Positions 47,568 to 56,357 of a DNA stretch of 64,000 nt are shown here, piece by piece. The translations under genes and the position numbers were made by a program. The first letter of the stretch is position 1. Each line of letters opens with the position of its first letter. The notes under the pieces are model-generated. The model searched no databases, was not told the DNA's origin, and saw only the letters and a program-made list of their open reading frames with translations. The DNA comes from Pseudomonas taetrolens (GTDB lineage Bacteria > Pseudomonadota > Gammaproteobacteria > Pseudomonadales > Pseudomonadaceae). The DNA is taken from the NCBI RefSeq assembly GCF_900475285.1, contig NZ_LS483370.1, positions 1,440,001-1,504,000 on the forward strand, read 5' to 3'.

Positions 47568-47659
47568 CTGTAGCCGCTGCCGAAGGCTGCGAAAAGGGCC
47601 GAAGGACCTTCAGCTGGGGTCGCTGCGCAACTCGTCGCAGGCTGCGGCAGCGGCTACAG
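47568..47659. repeat. REP-like inverted pair (REPIN-like)
   Basis: CTGTAGCCGCTGCCGAAGGC at 47568-47587 and its inverted copy ending at 47659 (GGCAGCGGCTACAG) enclose about 50 bp. The inner AAAAGGGCCGAAGGACCTTC recurs inverted at 54.1 kb, so the two loci share more than the REP arms. It lies between convergent gene ends. Confidence 0.8.
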
Positions 47660-47685
47660 GATTGCGTAGAAGCTGCCGAGGCCGG

Positions 47686-48339
47686 TTATTTCCAGTGATG
47701 AATCGGCCATCCCGCCTTTTCTGCGTGTTCGCGCAGTACCGGGTCGGGGTTGACTGCGTGGGGGTGGTCGACCTTGAGCAGCAGTGGCAAGTCGTTGCGC
47801 GAGTCAGAGTAAAAGCTGGCACCTTCCAGGTTCTCTTCATGCTCATCGAGCCATTCCATCAGCCGAGTGATCTTGCCCTCGCGGTAGGTCAGGGTGCCTA
47901 CGGTATTGCCGGTGTACACGCCATTCTTGACTTCCAGCTCAATGCCCAGCACTTCGTCGATGCCCAGTCGTTCTGCAATGGGCTTGACCAGGTGGGTGCC
48001 TGACGCTGAAATCACCAGAATGCGATCGCCAGCCTTGCGGTGCGCGGCGATGGCGGTGCAGGCATCGCTGAAGATGATCGGCTCGATGCAGTCTTCAACC
48101 CAGGGGCCGACCAGGTGCTCAACCTCTTCAGGCGTACGGCCGGCCATCGGCTCAAGGCTGAAGGTCATGTACTCTTCCATCCTCAATCGGCCTTGGCTGT
48201 AGGCGTCCATCAGTTCGTTGTTACGCTGCATGAACGGCACCGCATCGACCCATCCCAAGCGCCCCATTTGCTCGCTCCACAAGGTGGCGCAGTCGCCGTG
48301 AATCAGGGTTTCGTCCAGATCAAAAATTGCCAGGGCCAT
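47686..48339 (-). CDS. HAD-IB family phosphatase of the ABC importer operon
   Basis: A 217-residue SerB-like HAD phosphatase. Motif I FDLDETL with nucleophile Asp7 and Asp9, motif II VISASGTHL, and motif III SDSRNDLPLL are intact, and the helical cap (residues 15-85) is of the C1/IB type. It should dephosphorylate a small organic phosphate in the cytosol. It is the last gene of the operon, 34 bp after the ABC ATPase, so its substrate may be what the transporter brings in. Confidence 0.82.
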   Translation of the reverse strand: MALAIFDLDETLIHGDCATLWSEQMGRLGWVDAVPFMQRNNELMDAYSQGRLRMEEYMTFSLEPMAGRTPEEVEHLVGPWVEDCIEPIIFSDACTAIAAHRKAGDRILVISASGTHLVKPIAERLGIDEVLGIELEVKNGVYTGNTVGTLTYREGKITRLMEWLDEHEENLEGASFYSDSRNDLPLLLKVDHPHAVNPDPVLREHAEKAGWPIHHWK

Positions 48340-48373
48340 CAGCGCAACTCTCTCTTCAATGATTTCAGGGGCA

Positions 48374-49363
48374 TCAGGCTACCTCACAAAGGGTGTTCGA
48401 ATCGATGGACAAGGCGACTCGTTGACCATCGGGGTACAGATCGTCGGGTGAGCGGTTGAGTACATCGACAATCAGGTTTACACCGCGAACTTCTACGCGG
48501 TAGCGAATCACATTCCCCAGCAGGCTGTGGCCGCGAATAACGGTGTCGGGCTCGCCTTGCAGGCTCAGCCCCAGGGTTTCCGGACGAATGGCTATACGTT
48601 TGCTGACCGGACGCTGCAGCAGCCTGCCGGCGGTTTCGGCGTCCAGCAGGTTGTAGTTGCCGATAAACCCTGCGGCAAAGGCATCCACCGGTGCGGCATA
48701 GAGGGTCTGGGCGTCGCCGCTTTGTACGATGCGCCCCTGATTCATCAGGAAGATGCGGTCGCTCATGGTCAGGGCTTCTTCCTGATCGTGGGTGACGAAA
48801 ATCGTGGTCAGGCCCAGTTCTCGCTGAATGCTGCGAATTTGTTCGCGCAAATGTTTGCGAATGCGCGCATCCAGCGCCGACAGCGGCTCATCCAGCAGTA
48901 ACAGGCGTGGCCGGGTCACCAGCGAGCGCGCCAGGGCCACACGCTGACACTGGCCGCCTGACAACTGGTGCGGGTAACGTTTGGCGAAGTCGTTCAACTC
49001 CACCAATTGCAGGACCTCGGCCACTCGCTTGTGGCTGTCGTTGGCGCGGACCTTCTGCATGCGCAGGCCGAAGGCCACGTTTTGTTCAACCGTCATGTTG
49101 GGGAACAGGGCATAGCTCTGGAACACCATGCCAATCTCGCGTTTTTGCGGACTCAGCGGCACGATGTCCTGGCCATCCAGCAAGATTTTCCCGCCGTCTA
49201 CCGGCGTCAGTCCGGCGATACAGCGCAGCAGTGTGGATTTGCCGCAACCGGAAGGGCCAAGCAGGGTGACAAATTCACCTTTGGCGATGCTGCAGTTGAT
49301 ATCGCTGAATACCGGGGTGCCTGAATAGCTTTTTTGCAGGTGTTCGACGCTGACGAAACTCAT
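48374..49363 (-). CDS. ABC importer ATP-binding protein
   Basis: A 329-residue PotA/FbpC-type ATPase with Walker A GPSGCGKST near residue 36, signature LSGGQCQRVALARS (Cys where Gln is usual), Walker B LLLLDEP and a C-terminal TOBE-like domain (residues 240-329). It energises the two permeases encoded just upstream; its ATG overlaps the permease stop by 4 bp. Polyamine-, iron- and phosphonate-type importers share this ATPase class, so substrate cannot be deduced from it. Confidence 0.87.
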   Translation of the reverse strand: MSFVSVEHLQKSYSGTPVFSDINCSIAKGEFVTLLGPSGCGKSTLLRCIAGLTPVDGGKILLDGQDIVPLSPQKREIGMVFQSYALFPNMTVEQNVAFGLRMQKVRANDSHKRVAEVLQLVELNDFAKRYPHQLSGGQCQRVALARSLVTRPRLLLLDEPLSALDARIRKHLREQIRSIQRELGLTTIFVTHDQEEALTMSDRIFLMNQGRIVQSGDAQTLYAAPVDAFAAGFIGNYNLLDAETAGRLLQRPVSKRIAIRPETLGLSLQGEPDTVIRGHSLLGNVIRYRVEVRGVNLIVDVLNRSPDDLYPDGQRVALSIDSNTLCEVA

Positions 49364-50160
49364 TGGTTTTTGTCCTTGTTCAGGAAGGTGGCGACCCAGG
49401 TCAGCACCAATACAAAGAGGAAATAGGAGATCACCAGCGCACTTGTGAAATGGCCGCTGCTGTTACGCATGTTGTTCAAGAACACCTGCAAGGTTTCATA
49501 GCGGGTGCCGACCAGAATATTGGCGAACACAAACTCGCCGAACAAGAAGGAGAACGACAGCAGCAGTGCGACCATTAAGCCTTTGCGCAGGTTGGGCAGC
49601 ACCACCAGGAACGCCGCCTGCCAGGTGCTGGCTCCCAGCAGTTGGGCGGCATCCATCAGGTCGCGCAAGTTGATCGCTTGCAAGTTGTTGGTGATGGCCC
49701 GGTACATGAACGGCAGCGCCACGGTGAAGTAGCAACCGATCAGGATCCACGGCGTACCCACCATTTGCAGCGGGCCGGAGCCGTACAGTTGCAGCAGGCC
49801 CACCGACGACACCACCGGAGGCACGGCAAATGGCAGCAGGATCAGGATGTTCATCAAGGCGTCGAGTTTGGGGAAGTGGTAATGCACCACGAACAGCAAC
49901 GGCAAGATCAGTACAACCGACAGCACCAGCGCCGCAACACAGACCAGCAGCGACTGACCGAATGCAGCGAGAAAGCGCGGGTCGCTCCACAGTTGGCTGT
50001 ACCACTTGAAGGTGAATCCGCTGGGCAGCACGGTCGCAGACCAACTGCTGGCAATGGAGTAAATCAGGGTGCCGGCCAGCGGCAGCAGCAAAATGATAAA
50101 CAGCAGCCACACCACGCTGCGGTGGTAGAGGCTGGCCTGGGAAGATTCAGCGCGCGACAT
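49360..50160 (-). CDS. ABC importer permease (second)
   Basis: A 266-residue inner-membrane protein with six predicted helices, of the PotC/PhnV-like class. The EAA-type loop that docks the ATPase reads LRDLMDAAQLLGASTWQAAFLVVLP (about residues 163-187). It overlaps the first permease by 14 bp and the ATPase by 4 bp, so translation is coupled. Partner of the permease at 50147-50983. Confidence 0.87.
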   Translation of the reverse strand: MSRAESSQASLYHRSVVWLLFIILLLPLAGTLIYSIASSWSATVLPSGFTFKWYSQLWSDPRFLAAFGQSLLVCVAALVLSVVLILPLLFVVHYHFPKLDALMNILILLPFAVPPVVSSVGLLQLYGSGPLQMVGTPWILIGCYFTVALPFMYRAITNNLQAINLRDLMDAAQLLGASTWQAAFLVVLPNLRKGLMVALLLSFSFLFGEFVFANILVGTRYETLQVFLNNMRNSSGHFTSALVISYFLFVLVLTWVATFLNKDKNQ

Positions 50161-50983
50161 GGTAGCTCCTTTTAAGCAGCCACTGATGCACCAGTGTGAC
50201 CAGGGTCATCAAGCCGACCAGAATCACCGCCAGGGCGCTGGCCATGTTGGGGTCCAGGCTGATGTCGCCCGAGACCATCGCTGCAATGCGGATGGGCAGC
50301 ACGTTGAAATTACCCGTGGTCAGGGCGTACACCGTGGCATAGGCCCCGAGGGCGTTGGCCAGCAGAATGACAAACGTACCGAGCAGCGCCGGAGTCAACA
50401 CCGGCAGCCCGATATGCCGCCAGAATTGCCAACTGCTGGCACCGAGCAATGAAGCCGACTCGCGCCAGTCTTCACGCAAGGCATCGAAGGCCGGATAGAG
50501 CAGCAACACCCCGAGCGGGATCTGGAAGTAGGTGTACAAAATGATCAGGCCGGTTTTGGAGTAGAGGTTGAAATCCTCGATGATCCCCGCCTGTTTGAGC
50601 ATGATCGTGATACTGCCGTTGAAGCCCAGCAAAATGATAAAGGCGAACGCCAGCGGCACACCGGAAAAGTTGCTGGTCATGTTGGCGAATGCGTTGACGA
50701 AGTTGCGTAGCCGCGAGTCCACCTTGCGCAGCGAATAACTGCCGAGTACGGCGATCACGATGCCAAACAGGCTGGACCAAAAGCTGATCTCCAGGCTGTG
50801 TCGGATGGCCTGCAAATAGAATTTCGAGCTGAATATCTTGCTGAAATTGGCCAGTCCCCAGCCACTGTCTTCCGATTGCACGCTGTGGATAAGCACCCAG
50901 ACCAAGGGGGCGATCTGAAACACGATGAAAAAAACGGCGAAGGGCACAAGGCATAACAGCGCCAGCCATTTACCCCGGCTCAT
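50147..50983 (-). CDS. ABC importer permease (first)
   Basis: A 278-residue inner-membrane protein of the PotB/PhnU-like class with six helices and the EAA loop DALREDWRESASLLGASSWQFW (about residues 168-189). Its ATG at 50981-50983 overlaps the stop of the alkaline-phosphatase-type gene (ATGA). An upstream in-frame start at 51046 would lie inside that gene. Forms the membrane channel with the second permease. Confidence 0.87.
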   Translation of the reverse strand: MSRGKWLALLCLVPFAVFFIVFQIAPLVWVLIHSVQSEDSGWGLANFSKIFSSKFYLQAIRHSLEISFWSSLFGIVIAVLGSYSLRKVDSRLRNFVNAFANMTSNFSGVPLAFAFIILLGFNGSITIMLKQAGIIEDFNLYSKTGLIILYTYFQIPLGVLLLYPAFDALREDWRESASLLGASSWQFWRHIGLPVLTPALLGTFVILLANALGAYATVYALTTGNFNVLPIRIAAMVSGDISLDPNMASALAVILVGLMTLVTLVHQWLLKRSYHVAR

Positions 50984-51795
50984 GACGCAAGTCTCAACAA
51001 GTCCCGGCACACCGGCTTGTCGTGAGCAACGCCAAGCAGTTCGCAAATCGTGCCACAGAGCTCCGTTTGGCGTGGTGTGGCTTGTGGGTCGAGGCTGAAG
51101 GCGTCGCCCAATACAAAGAGCGGGACTTCGCGTTCCTCCGGCAGCAGACCGTTGTGGGATCGGTCGTTGTTCATCCCGTGATCGGCTGTGACCAGGACTT
51201 GATACCCGGCATCGAGCCAGCCTTGCAGATAGTCCGCCAGGATAATGTCGGCCGAACGTGCGCTGTTGCGGTACTGCGCCGTGTCGAGGCCGTGCTTGTG
51301 CCCGGCATCGTCGATGTTCATGGGGTGTACCAGCATAAAATCCGGTGCATGCGCCAGGCGCAGGCTTTCGGCGTCAGCGAACAGGTGGGAGTCGGGGTAA
51401 TGATCGCTCCAGTAGAAATACCCGTTCTGTATCGGTAAATCGGCGGCCCGGGTGTGACGGTCGCGGGGGATGACAAAGGGGGAGCGATTGTACAGCTCGC
51501 TGACCCAGTGATAGGCCGCAGCAGCGGTACTCAGCCCGCTGTCGCGGGCGTAATGGAACACGCTGCGCTGGTTGGACAGGCGAGCGATGTTGTTGTGCAC
51601 GATGCCGCTTTCAATGGGGGGCACGCCGGTGAGGATGCACTCGTAGAGAGGCCTCGACAACGCGGGTAATTCACAGGTGAGTTGATACAGCGCGGCGCGT
51701 CCGGCCCCGACATAAGCCTGTAGATGGCCCATGGCGTGGCGGGCGACGGTGTAGTTCAACCCGTCGAGCACGACCAGAATAACGGTGTGTGTCAT
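50980..51795 (-). CDS. Alkaline-phosphatase superfamily phosphodiesterase/nucleotide pyrophosphatase-type enzyme
   Basis: A 271-residue protein of the type I phosphodiesterase/NPP fold. Metal and catalytic positions are kept: Asp11 in VVLDGLN, candidate nucleophile Ser47 in PALSRPL, D-x3-H in NIDDAGHKHG, and DH in TADHGMN. No signal peptide is visible, so it acts in the cytosol. Phosphonoacetate hydrolase belongs to the same superfamily. Encoded between the binding protein and the permeases, it probably cleaves the imported compound. GGAG 9 bp before ATG 51793-51795 sets the start. Confidence 0.8.
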   Translation of the reverse strand: MTHTVILVVLDGLNYTVARHAMGHLQAYVGAGRAALYQLTCELPALSRPLYECILTGVPPIESGIVHNNIARLSNQRSVFHYARDSGLSTAAAAYHWVSELYNRSPFVIPRDRHTRAADLPIQNGYFYWSDHYPDSHLFADAESLRLAHAPDFMLVHPMNIDDAGHKHGLDTAQYRNSARSADIILADYLQGWLDAGYQVLVTADHGMNNDRSHNGLLPEEREVPLFVLGDAFSLDPQATPRQTELCGTICELLGVAHDKPVCRDLLRLAS

Positions 51796-51814
51796 GTACA
51801 GCGACTCCGTTGGC

Positions 51815-51872
51815 ACAGGTAGCCGGGCAGCACTCTGCAGCCATTGCCGCAGGTTGCGGCACGTGGCTACAG
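51815..51872. repeat. Degenerate REP-like element inside the importer operon
   Basis: AGGTAGCCGGGCAGC and GGCACGTGGCTACAG frame TGCAGCCATTGCCGCAGG; arms resemble the family seen at 47.6 and 54.1 kb but with mismatches. It lies between the binding-protein stop and the phosphodiesterase start, so it may affect relative expression. Confidence 0.5.
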
Positions 51873-51887
51873 GTGTTGGCCAGTCAG

Positions 51888-52955
51888 TTACTGCATATTG
51901 ATAATGACTTCTTCCTGCCACAGCTGTGGCAAGGCCTTGGAGGTTTTTTCCCAGGCAGCCGCGTCCTTGATCAGAGTCACGTTCTTGTATTGCTCGTTGG
52001 GCAGCAGCTGTTTTTGTACGTCCTCAGGCAGCTTCAGGTGTTCGGCCCGAATCGGACGTGCATTGCCCCGCGCCAGATTGGTTTGCCCGGCATCGCTGAA
52101 GATGAATTCGCGGGTCAGTTTGGCTGCGTTCGGATGCTTGGCGTATTTATTGATAATGGTGGTGTAACCCGAGATCACCGAACCGTCGGAAGGAATCAGC
52201 ACCACATAGTCGTCCGGGTTGACCATTTTGTTGCGATAGCTCAGGCCATTGAAATCCCAGACCACGCCCACTTCGACTTCACCCTTTTCCATGGTGGCGA
52301 TGGTCGGGTTGGCCAGGGACAAACGCCCTTGCTTGGCGATGTCAGCGAACATCAGCAGGGCGGGTTGAATGTTGGTTTCACTGCCGCCCTTGGCGATCGC
52401 AGCAGCCAGCACGCCGTTGGTGGCCTGTGCAGCGGTACTCACGTCACCGATGGAAACCTTGTATTTACCGGTGGCCAGGTCAGCCCACTTGGTAGGGGCC
52501 TCGGAGCCGTGCAGCAGTTTTTTGTTGATGATGAAGGCGATGGTGCCGGTATAGGCCAGTGCCCAGTTGCCGTCTTTGTCCTTGGCCCACTCCGGGATCT
52601 GATCCCAGGTCGTGGGTTTATAAGGTTGAGTCACGCCCTTGGCCACGGCAATCGGGCCGAAGGCTGCACCGACGTCGCCGATGTCGGCGCTGGCGTTGTC
52701 TTTTTCCGCCGCAAACTTGGCCACTTCCTGTGCCGAACTCATGTCGGTGTCGATGTGCGTGAGGCCATACAGTTTGTTCAAGTCTGCCCACGTGGCTTTC
52801 CAGTTGGCCCAATCGTCCGGCATGCCGACGCTGTTGACTGCGCCTTCTGCCCGCGCTGCGGCTTCAAGGGTTTTCAAATCGACATCGGCGGCCATGGCAG
52901 TGGTGCACAGGGCGATGCTTGAACCTAACAGTGATGCCAGGAAAAACTGTTTCAT
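51888..52955 (-). CDS. ABC importer periplasmic substrate-binding protein
   Basis: A 355-residue exported binding protein with a signal peptide ending TTAMAADV (cut near residue 22). The mature part is a type 2 fold of the PotD/FbpA/phosphonate-binding class, with DIGDVGAAFGPIAVAKGV and NKKLLHGSEAPTKWADL segments. It lacks the twin-tyrosine iron signature near the C-terminus, which argues against ferric iron. First gene of the operon, read leftward; AAGGAG 6 bp before ATG 52953-52955. Probably the most abundant product, with the REP downstream. Confidence 0.87.
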   Translation of the reverse strand: MKQFFLASLLGSSIALCTTAMAADVDLKTLEAAARAEGAVNSVGMPDDWANWKATWADLNKLYGLTHIDTDMSSAQEVAKFAAEKDNASADIGDVGAAFGPIAVAKGVTQPYKPTTWDQIPEWAKDKDGNWALAYTGTIAFIINKKLLHGSEAPTKWADLATGKYKVSIGDVSTAAQATNGVLAAAIAKGGSETNIQPALLMFADIAKQGRLSLANPTIATMEKGEVEVGVVWDFNGLSYRNKMVNPDDYVVLIPSDGSVISGYTTIINKYAKHPNAAKLTREFIFSDAGQTNLARGNARPIRAEHLKLPEDVQKQLLPNEQYKNVTLIKDAAAWEKTSKALPQLWQEEVIINMQ

Positions 52956-53010
52956 CCGTAGCTCCTTGGTCGTTTTCAACGCTGGGTTTTATTGATTTTC
53001 TGCAGGGTGT

Positions 53011-53022
53011 TGGTCTAGGTCA
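53011..53022. promoter_or_regulatory. Candidate UTRA-type operator 1
   Basis: TGGTCTAGGTCA differs at two positions from TGGTCTAGACCA, the perfect palindrome bound by NagR/DasR-type regulators. It lies 56 bp upstream of the substrate-binding protein start codon. Confidence 0.5.
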
Positions 53023-53275
53023 GCAATACCTGAGCCAATTTAAGCCGGATGGATGACACTTTAATGTCGGTGTCGCCTGTGATGGGCCTGCCACAGACCA
53101 ATGTGCTCATTGCGAGTAAGCGTAGACCATGGCGCAGCCCCCGCCCGGCAAGGCCCCTGGCGTCTCATGCGGGGTTTTAGAGGGAGGCGCTGTCATCCAA
53201 CAGTCATGTGTTCTGCCTAGGCTGGCGAGCTCAGAGAATGACGGTTTGCAGGTTCATCCTGCGTGCTTTGCAGGT

Positions 53276-53287
53276 TGGCCTAGTCCA
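53276..53287. promoter_or_regulatory. Candidate UTRA-type operator 2
   Basis: TGGCCTAGTCCA keeps TGG, central CTAG and CCA of the same palindrome. It lies 11 bp upstream of the regulator's first ATG, a position suited to autoregulation. Confidence 0.45.
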
Positions 53288-53298
53288 GATAGGTAACG

Positions 53299-54021
53299 AT
53301 GATGCGAGAAGGTGCACCCAAGGCGGTTACAGCGATCAGTCGCACGCTTCAATAGCAGATTGAACACGGTTTGCTGGCGTACGGGCGACAGCTGCCTGCA
53401 GAACGCAAGCTGAGCGAGTTGTTTGCCACCACCCGGGTGACCGTGCGCGAGGCCCTGCTGCAGCTTGAATCCCAAGGTCTGGTTTACCGTGAAGAGCGGC
53501 GTGGCTGGTTTGTTTCACCTCCGCGCCTGGCCTACAACCTGATGCAGCGCAGCCACTTTCATGCCATGGTCAGCGCCCAAGGCCGGGTGCCCACGACCGA
53601 AGTAATTTCGGCGCGTTTGCAGCCGGCTTCGGCGGTGGTGTGTGAGCGCTTGCAGTTGCCAGCGTTGTCCAGCGTGATCCAGATTTGTCGGAGGCGCAGA
53701 ATTGACGGGCGATTGGTGCTGTACGTTGAGCACTACTTGAATCCGCAATACTTCCCTCAGATCTTGCAGTTCGATTTAACGCAGTCGATCACTGAGTTGT
53801 ATGCGCGGCATTACGATTTGCAGTACGGGCGGGTGCGTTTCGAGATCGTCCCCACGGCCTTGCCCCTGGACGCGGCAGCGGCCCTGAAAGTATCAACCGG
53901 GAGCCCGGGTCTGAGAATTGCCCGGGTCAATTATGACCAGCACCAGCGGCTGATCGACTGCGACCTGGAATACTGGCGACATGATGCGATTCACGTCGGC
54001 GCCGATGTGCTGGAGCGTTGA
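53299..54021 (+). pseudogene. GntR/UTRA regulator interrupted by an in-frame amber codon
   Basis: From ATG 53299/53302 the frame reads MREGAPKAVTAISRTLQ, then TAG at 53353-53355, then QIEHGLLAYGRQLPAERKLS and on to a full GntR wing (TTRVTVREALLQLESQGL) and a HutC-type UTRA effector domain ending at 54021. The join across TAG is exactly the first helix of the GntR winged HTH, where Glu or Gln is expected (one base change, GAG or CAG to TAG). Translation from the TTG at 53371 would give 216 residues lacking helix 1. I infer a recently inactivated gene, readthrough, or a sequencing error. It is divergent from the importer operon it most likely controls. Confidence 0.75.
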
Positions 54022-54038
54022 AAGGGCGCGCAATCACC

Positions 54039-54133
54039 CTGTAACCGCTGCCGAAGGCTGCGATGGATTGTGCGCAGTGAGCCTGATATTGAAGGTCCTT
54101 CGGCCCTTTTCGCAGCCTTTGGCAGCGGCTACA
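54039..54133. repeat. REP-like inverted pair (REPIN-like)
   Basis: CTGTAACCGCTGCCGAAGGC at 54039-54058 and inverted GGCAGCGGCTACA ending at 54133. The right-hand arm plus inner AAGGTCCTTCGGCCCTTTTC is the reverse complement of the left part of the 47.6-kb element. Between convergent gene ends. Confidence 0.8.
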
Positions 54134-54153
54134 CCACGATTTTTAGCTTGTGC

Positions 54154-56310
54154 TCAATCCTTCTGCAAAATCCCGCCGCTGGTGGTCACCACCTGCACGC
54201 TCAGGCGCGGGGTGGCGAGGTCCAGGCCGGCTTCATCCAGGTGCCGCTTCAGCGACAGGTTGAAGGCGCGGGATACTTCCCATTGTTTGATCGGTGCCGT
54301 CTTGAAGCGCGCACGTAGAATCGCACTGCCCGACTCAAAACTCTCCACGCCCTGAATCTCCAGCGGCGACCAGATGTTGCGACGTTGCAGCGGATCAGTG
54401 CGCATTTTTTGGCCGACATCACGCATCAGCTTGATCGCGTCGTCTATTTCCATGTTGTAGGGGATCGCTACCCGGAAGATCGCGTAACCGAACTCACGAG
54501 AGTAGTTCTTGATGCTTTTGATCTCGCTGAACGGGATGGTGTGCACGATGCCATCGATGTCCCGCAGGCGCACGGTTCGAATTGTCAGGCCTTCTACTGT
54601 CCCCAGGTGGCCGCCGACATCCACGTAGTCGTCGATGGCCAGGGAGTCTTCGATGATGATGAACAGGCCGGTAATCAGATCGGCAACCAGTGATTGAGCA
54701 CCGAAACCAATGGCCAGACCGATGACGCCCGCACCGGCCAGCAGAGGCGTTACGTTCATGCCCATGTTTGCCAGGGCAACGATCAGCGCAATGATGAAGA
54801 TTGCTACAAACAGAACGTTGCGGATCAGCGGCATCATGGTTTGTGCGCGGGCATTGGCCAAGCCTTTGCGTGAGCGGGTCAGGGCATGGTGCACGGCGGT
54901 ATCGGACAGAATCCAGATCAGCCAGGCAAACAGCAGCGTCCCGCCGAGGCTGAACAATTTGACACTGACCTCATGGCCATCGCCCTCGGTGAAGCTAATC
55001 AGCGACATGCCCCACACCCGCAGCCCCAGTTCGATGAACACGAGCCAGACCATTAAATGGACGAGGGTGTAGACGAAACTTTTCAAGCGATCGGAATACA
55101 GTGCGTGGCGTTTGTGTCCGCGCTGGGGTTTTAGCGCATGCCGGCGTACCAGGCCGTTGATCACCATGCACAACACCACCAGTACGGTACAGATCAGCGA
55201 CTGGCGCAAGGCGGTGCTGGTATCGCCCGCCGATATAAAGGTCGCGACCAGTGAAACGCCTACCAGAATCAATGCCGCCACGTACCAGTAGGTGCCGATG
55301 AGCTCGATGCTGTCACTCAATGCGCGTCGGGTCAGACGACGGGACAGCGGCTGGTTGCGGATCAGGTGGGCGATGGGGCGCCGGAAGCGAATGATGAACA
55401 GCCCGGTGGACAGTGCAGCCATGACATTGGCAAAGGTGGCGGCGGTATGGGCCAGATGCACGCCGAGTGTGGCGACCAGTCTCGGATCGCTCAGCGCCTC
55501 GCCAAAGGCCGCAAAACTGCCGATCCACCACAGCGGGCGAAAGGCCTGATGCCGAAGAATATGCAGGGCATGGTGGCGGTGCGGGCCGTCAAGCAAGGAA
55601 AAGAGGATGACGCACGTGGCAGAGAAACAGGTGCCGATCACCAGGGCATATGCGAGCACCATCGCCAGGTCTTTGCCCAGCGACGACGGCAAGGCATAGC
55701 TCATGTACACGGTGATCACCAGCGCCACCAGCCAGGGGCCCAGCTTGCGCAAGGCAAAACGCAACATATCGACGGCTTTGGGGTGTTGTGGCAATTCTTC
55801 GCTGAGGCCAAAGCGCAGGCGTACCCGATGGCTCACCCAAATCAGCAACGCGGCCAGCAGGCTCCACACCATGATAATCAGCGCAAAGGCAAAAATGATC
55901 GGTAGCCATTGGCTCGCCGGCAGCATTAATGCGACGAGCTCATCCTTGGCCTGTTCAATTTCCCGGGACCAGCGATAGGTAGGGCTGTCATCGCCCGAAA
56001 ATTGTTTTTCGAGGTCGCTGAGGGTGCTGCCGATCAGCCCCAGAACGCCGATTTCGGCTTCGGGCTGCGCCTGTTTGGTCGCGTCGCGCAGCTTCTTCAG
56101 ATCAGCCAATAACTTGCTGCGTTGCTGATCGTTCTCCAGGTTCTTGATCACCTCGTCCAGCGACTGCCCTAACGGCTCAGTCGGTTGCGCCTGGCTTGTC
56201 GAGCTGCCAAGCAAGCCTGGCAAGCCCGCGGCCTGAGTTGACGCCACGGGCAGCAAGGCCAGCAAGCAAATAAGCAGGTAGGAGGGCAGTGCGAACAGAC
56301 GAAGGAACAC
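54154..56310 (-). CDS. MscS-family mechanosensitive ion channel (large type)
   Basis: A 718-residue inner-membrane protein. It has a signal-like N-terminus, a periplasmic coiled-coil stretch (residues 40-110), about ten membrane helices, then the MscS core: pore helix region GVIGLAIGFGAQSLVADLI (about residues 515-533), then beta domain LAIDDYVDVGGHLGTVEGLTIR and the C-terminal alpha/beta domain. It should release solutes on hypo-osmotic shock. GTG at 56308-56310 is preferred; an in-frame ATG at 56370 would place the long inverted repeat inside the coding region. Confidence 0.87.
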   Translation of the reverse strand: MFLRLFALPSYLLICLLALLPVASTQAAGLPGLLGSSTSQAQPTEPLGQSLDEVIKNLENDQQRSKLLADLKKLRDATKQAQPEAEIGVLGLIGSTLSDLEKQFSGDDSPTYRWSREIEQAKDELVALMLPASQWLPIIFAFALIIMVWSLLAALLIWVSHRVRLRFGLSEELPQHPKAVDMLRFALRKLGPWLVALVITVYMSYALPSSLGKDLAMVLAYALVIGTCFSATCVILFSLLDGPHRHHALHILRHQAFRPLWWIGSFAAFGEALSDPRLVATLGVHLAHTAATFANVMAALSTGLFIIRFRRPIAHLIRNQPLSRRLTRRALSDSIELIGTYWYVAALILVGVSLVATFISAGDTSTALRQSLICTVLVVLCMVINGLVRRHALKPQRGHKRHALYSDRLKSFVYTLVHLMVWLVFIELGLRVWGMSLISFTEGDGHEVSVKLFSLGGTLLFAWLIWILSDTAVHHALTRSRKGLANARAQTMMPLIRNVLFVAIFIIALIVALANMGMNVTPLLAGAGVIGLAIGFGAQSLVADLITGLFIIIEDSLAIDDYVDVGGHLGTVEGLTIRTVRLRDIDGIVHTIPFSEIKSIKNYSREFGYAIFRVAIPYNMEIDDAIKLMRDVGQKMRTDPLQRRNIWSPLEIQGVESFESGSAILRARFKTAPIKQWEVSRAFNLSLKRHLDEAGLDLATPRLSVQVVTTSGGILQKD

Positions 56311-56357
56311 TAGGCGATCAACCTCGAGAAATACGGATTTGGCCGAGTGTACGCTAG

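Larger units (their letters stand above)
52956..53298. promoter_or_regulatory. Divergent control region of importer operon and GntR/UTRA gene
   Basis: 343 bp without an ORF between divergent starts. It contains two CTAG-centred palindromes of HutC/UTRA operator type (annotated separately) and a third related sequence, TGCCTAGGC, near 53214-53222. A GC-rich block near 53130-53180 ends in GCGGGGTTTT. Confidence 0.55.

Noticed and set aside
51789..52922. 377-codon plus-strand frame opposite the substrate-binding protein
   Set aside because: Shadow; the minus strand encodes a secreted binding protein with AAGGAG and operon context.
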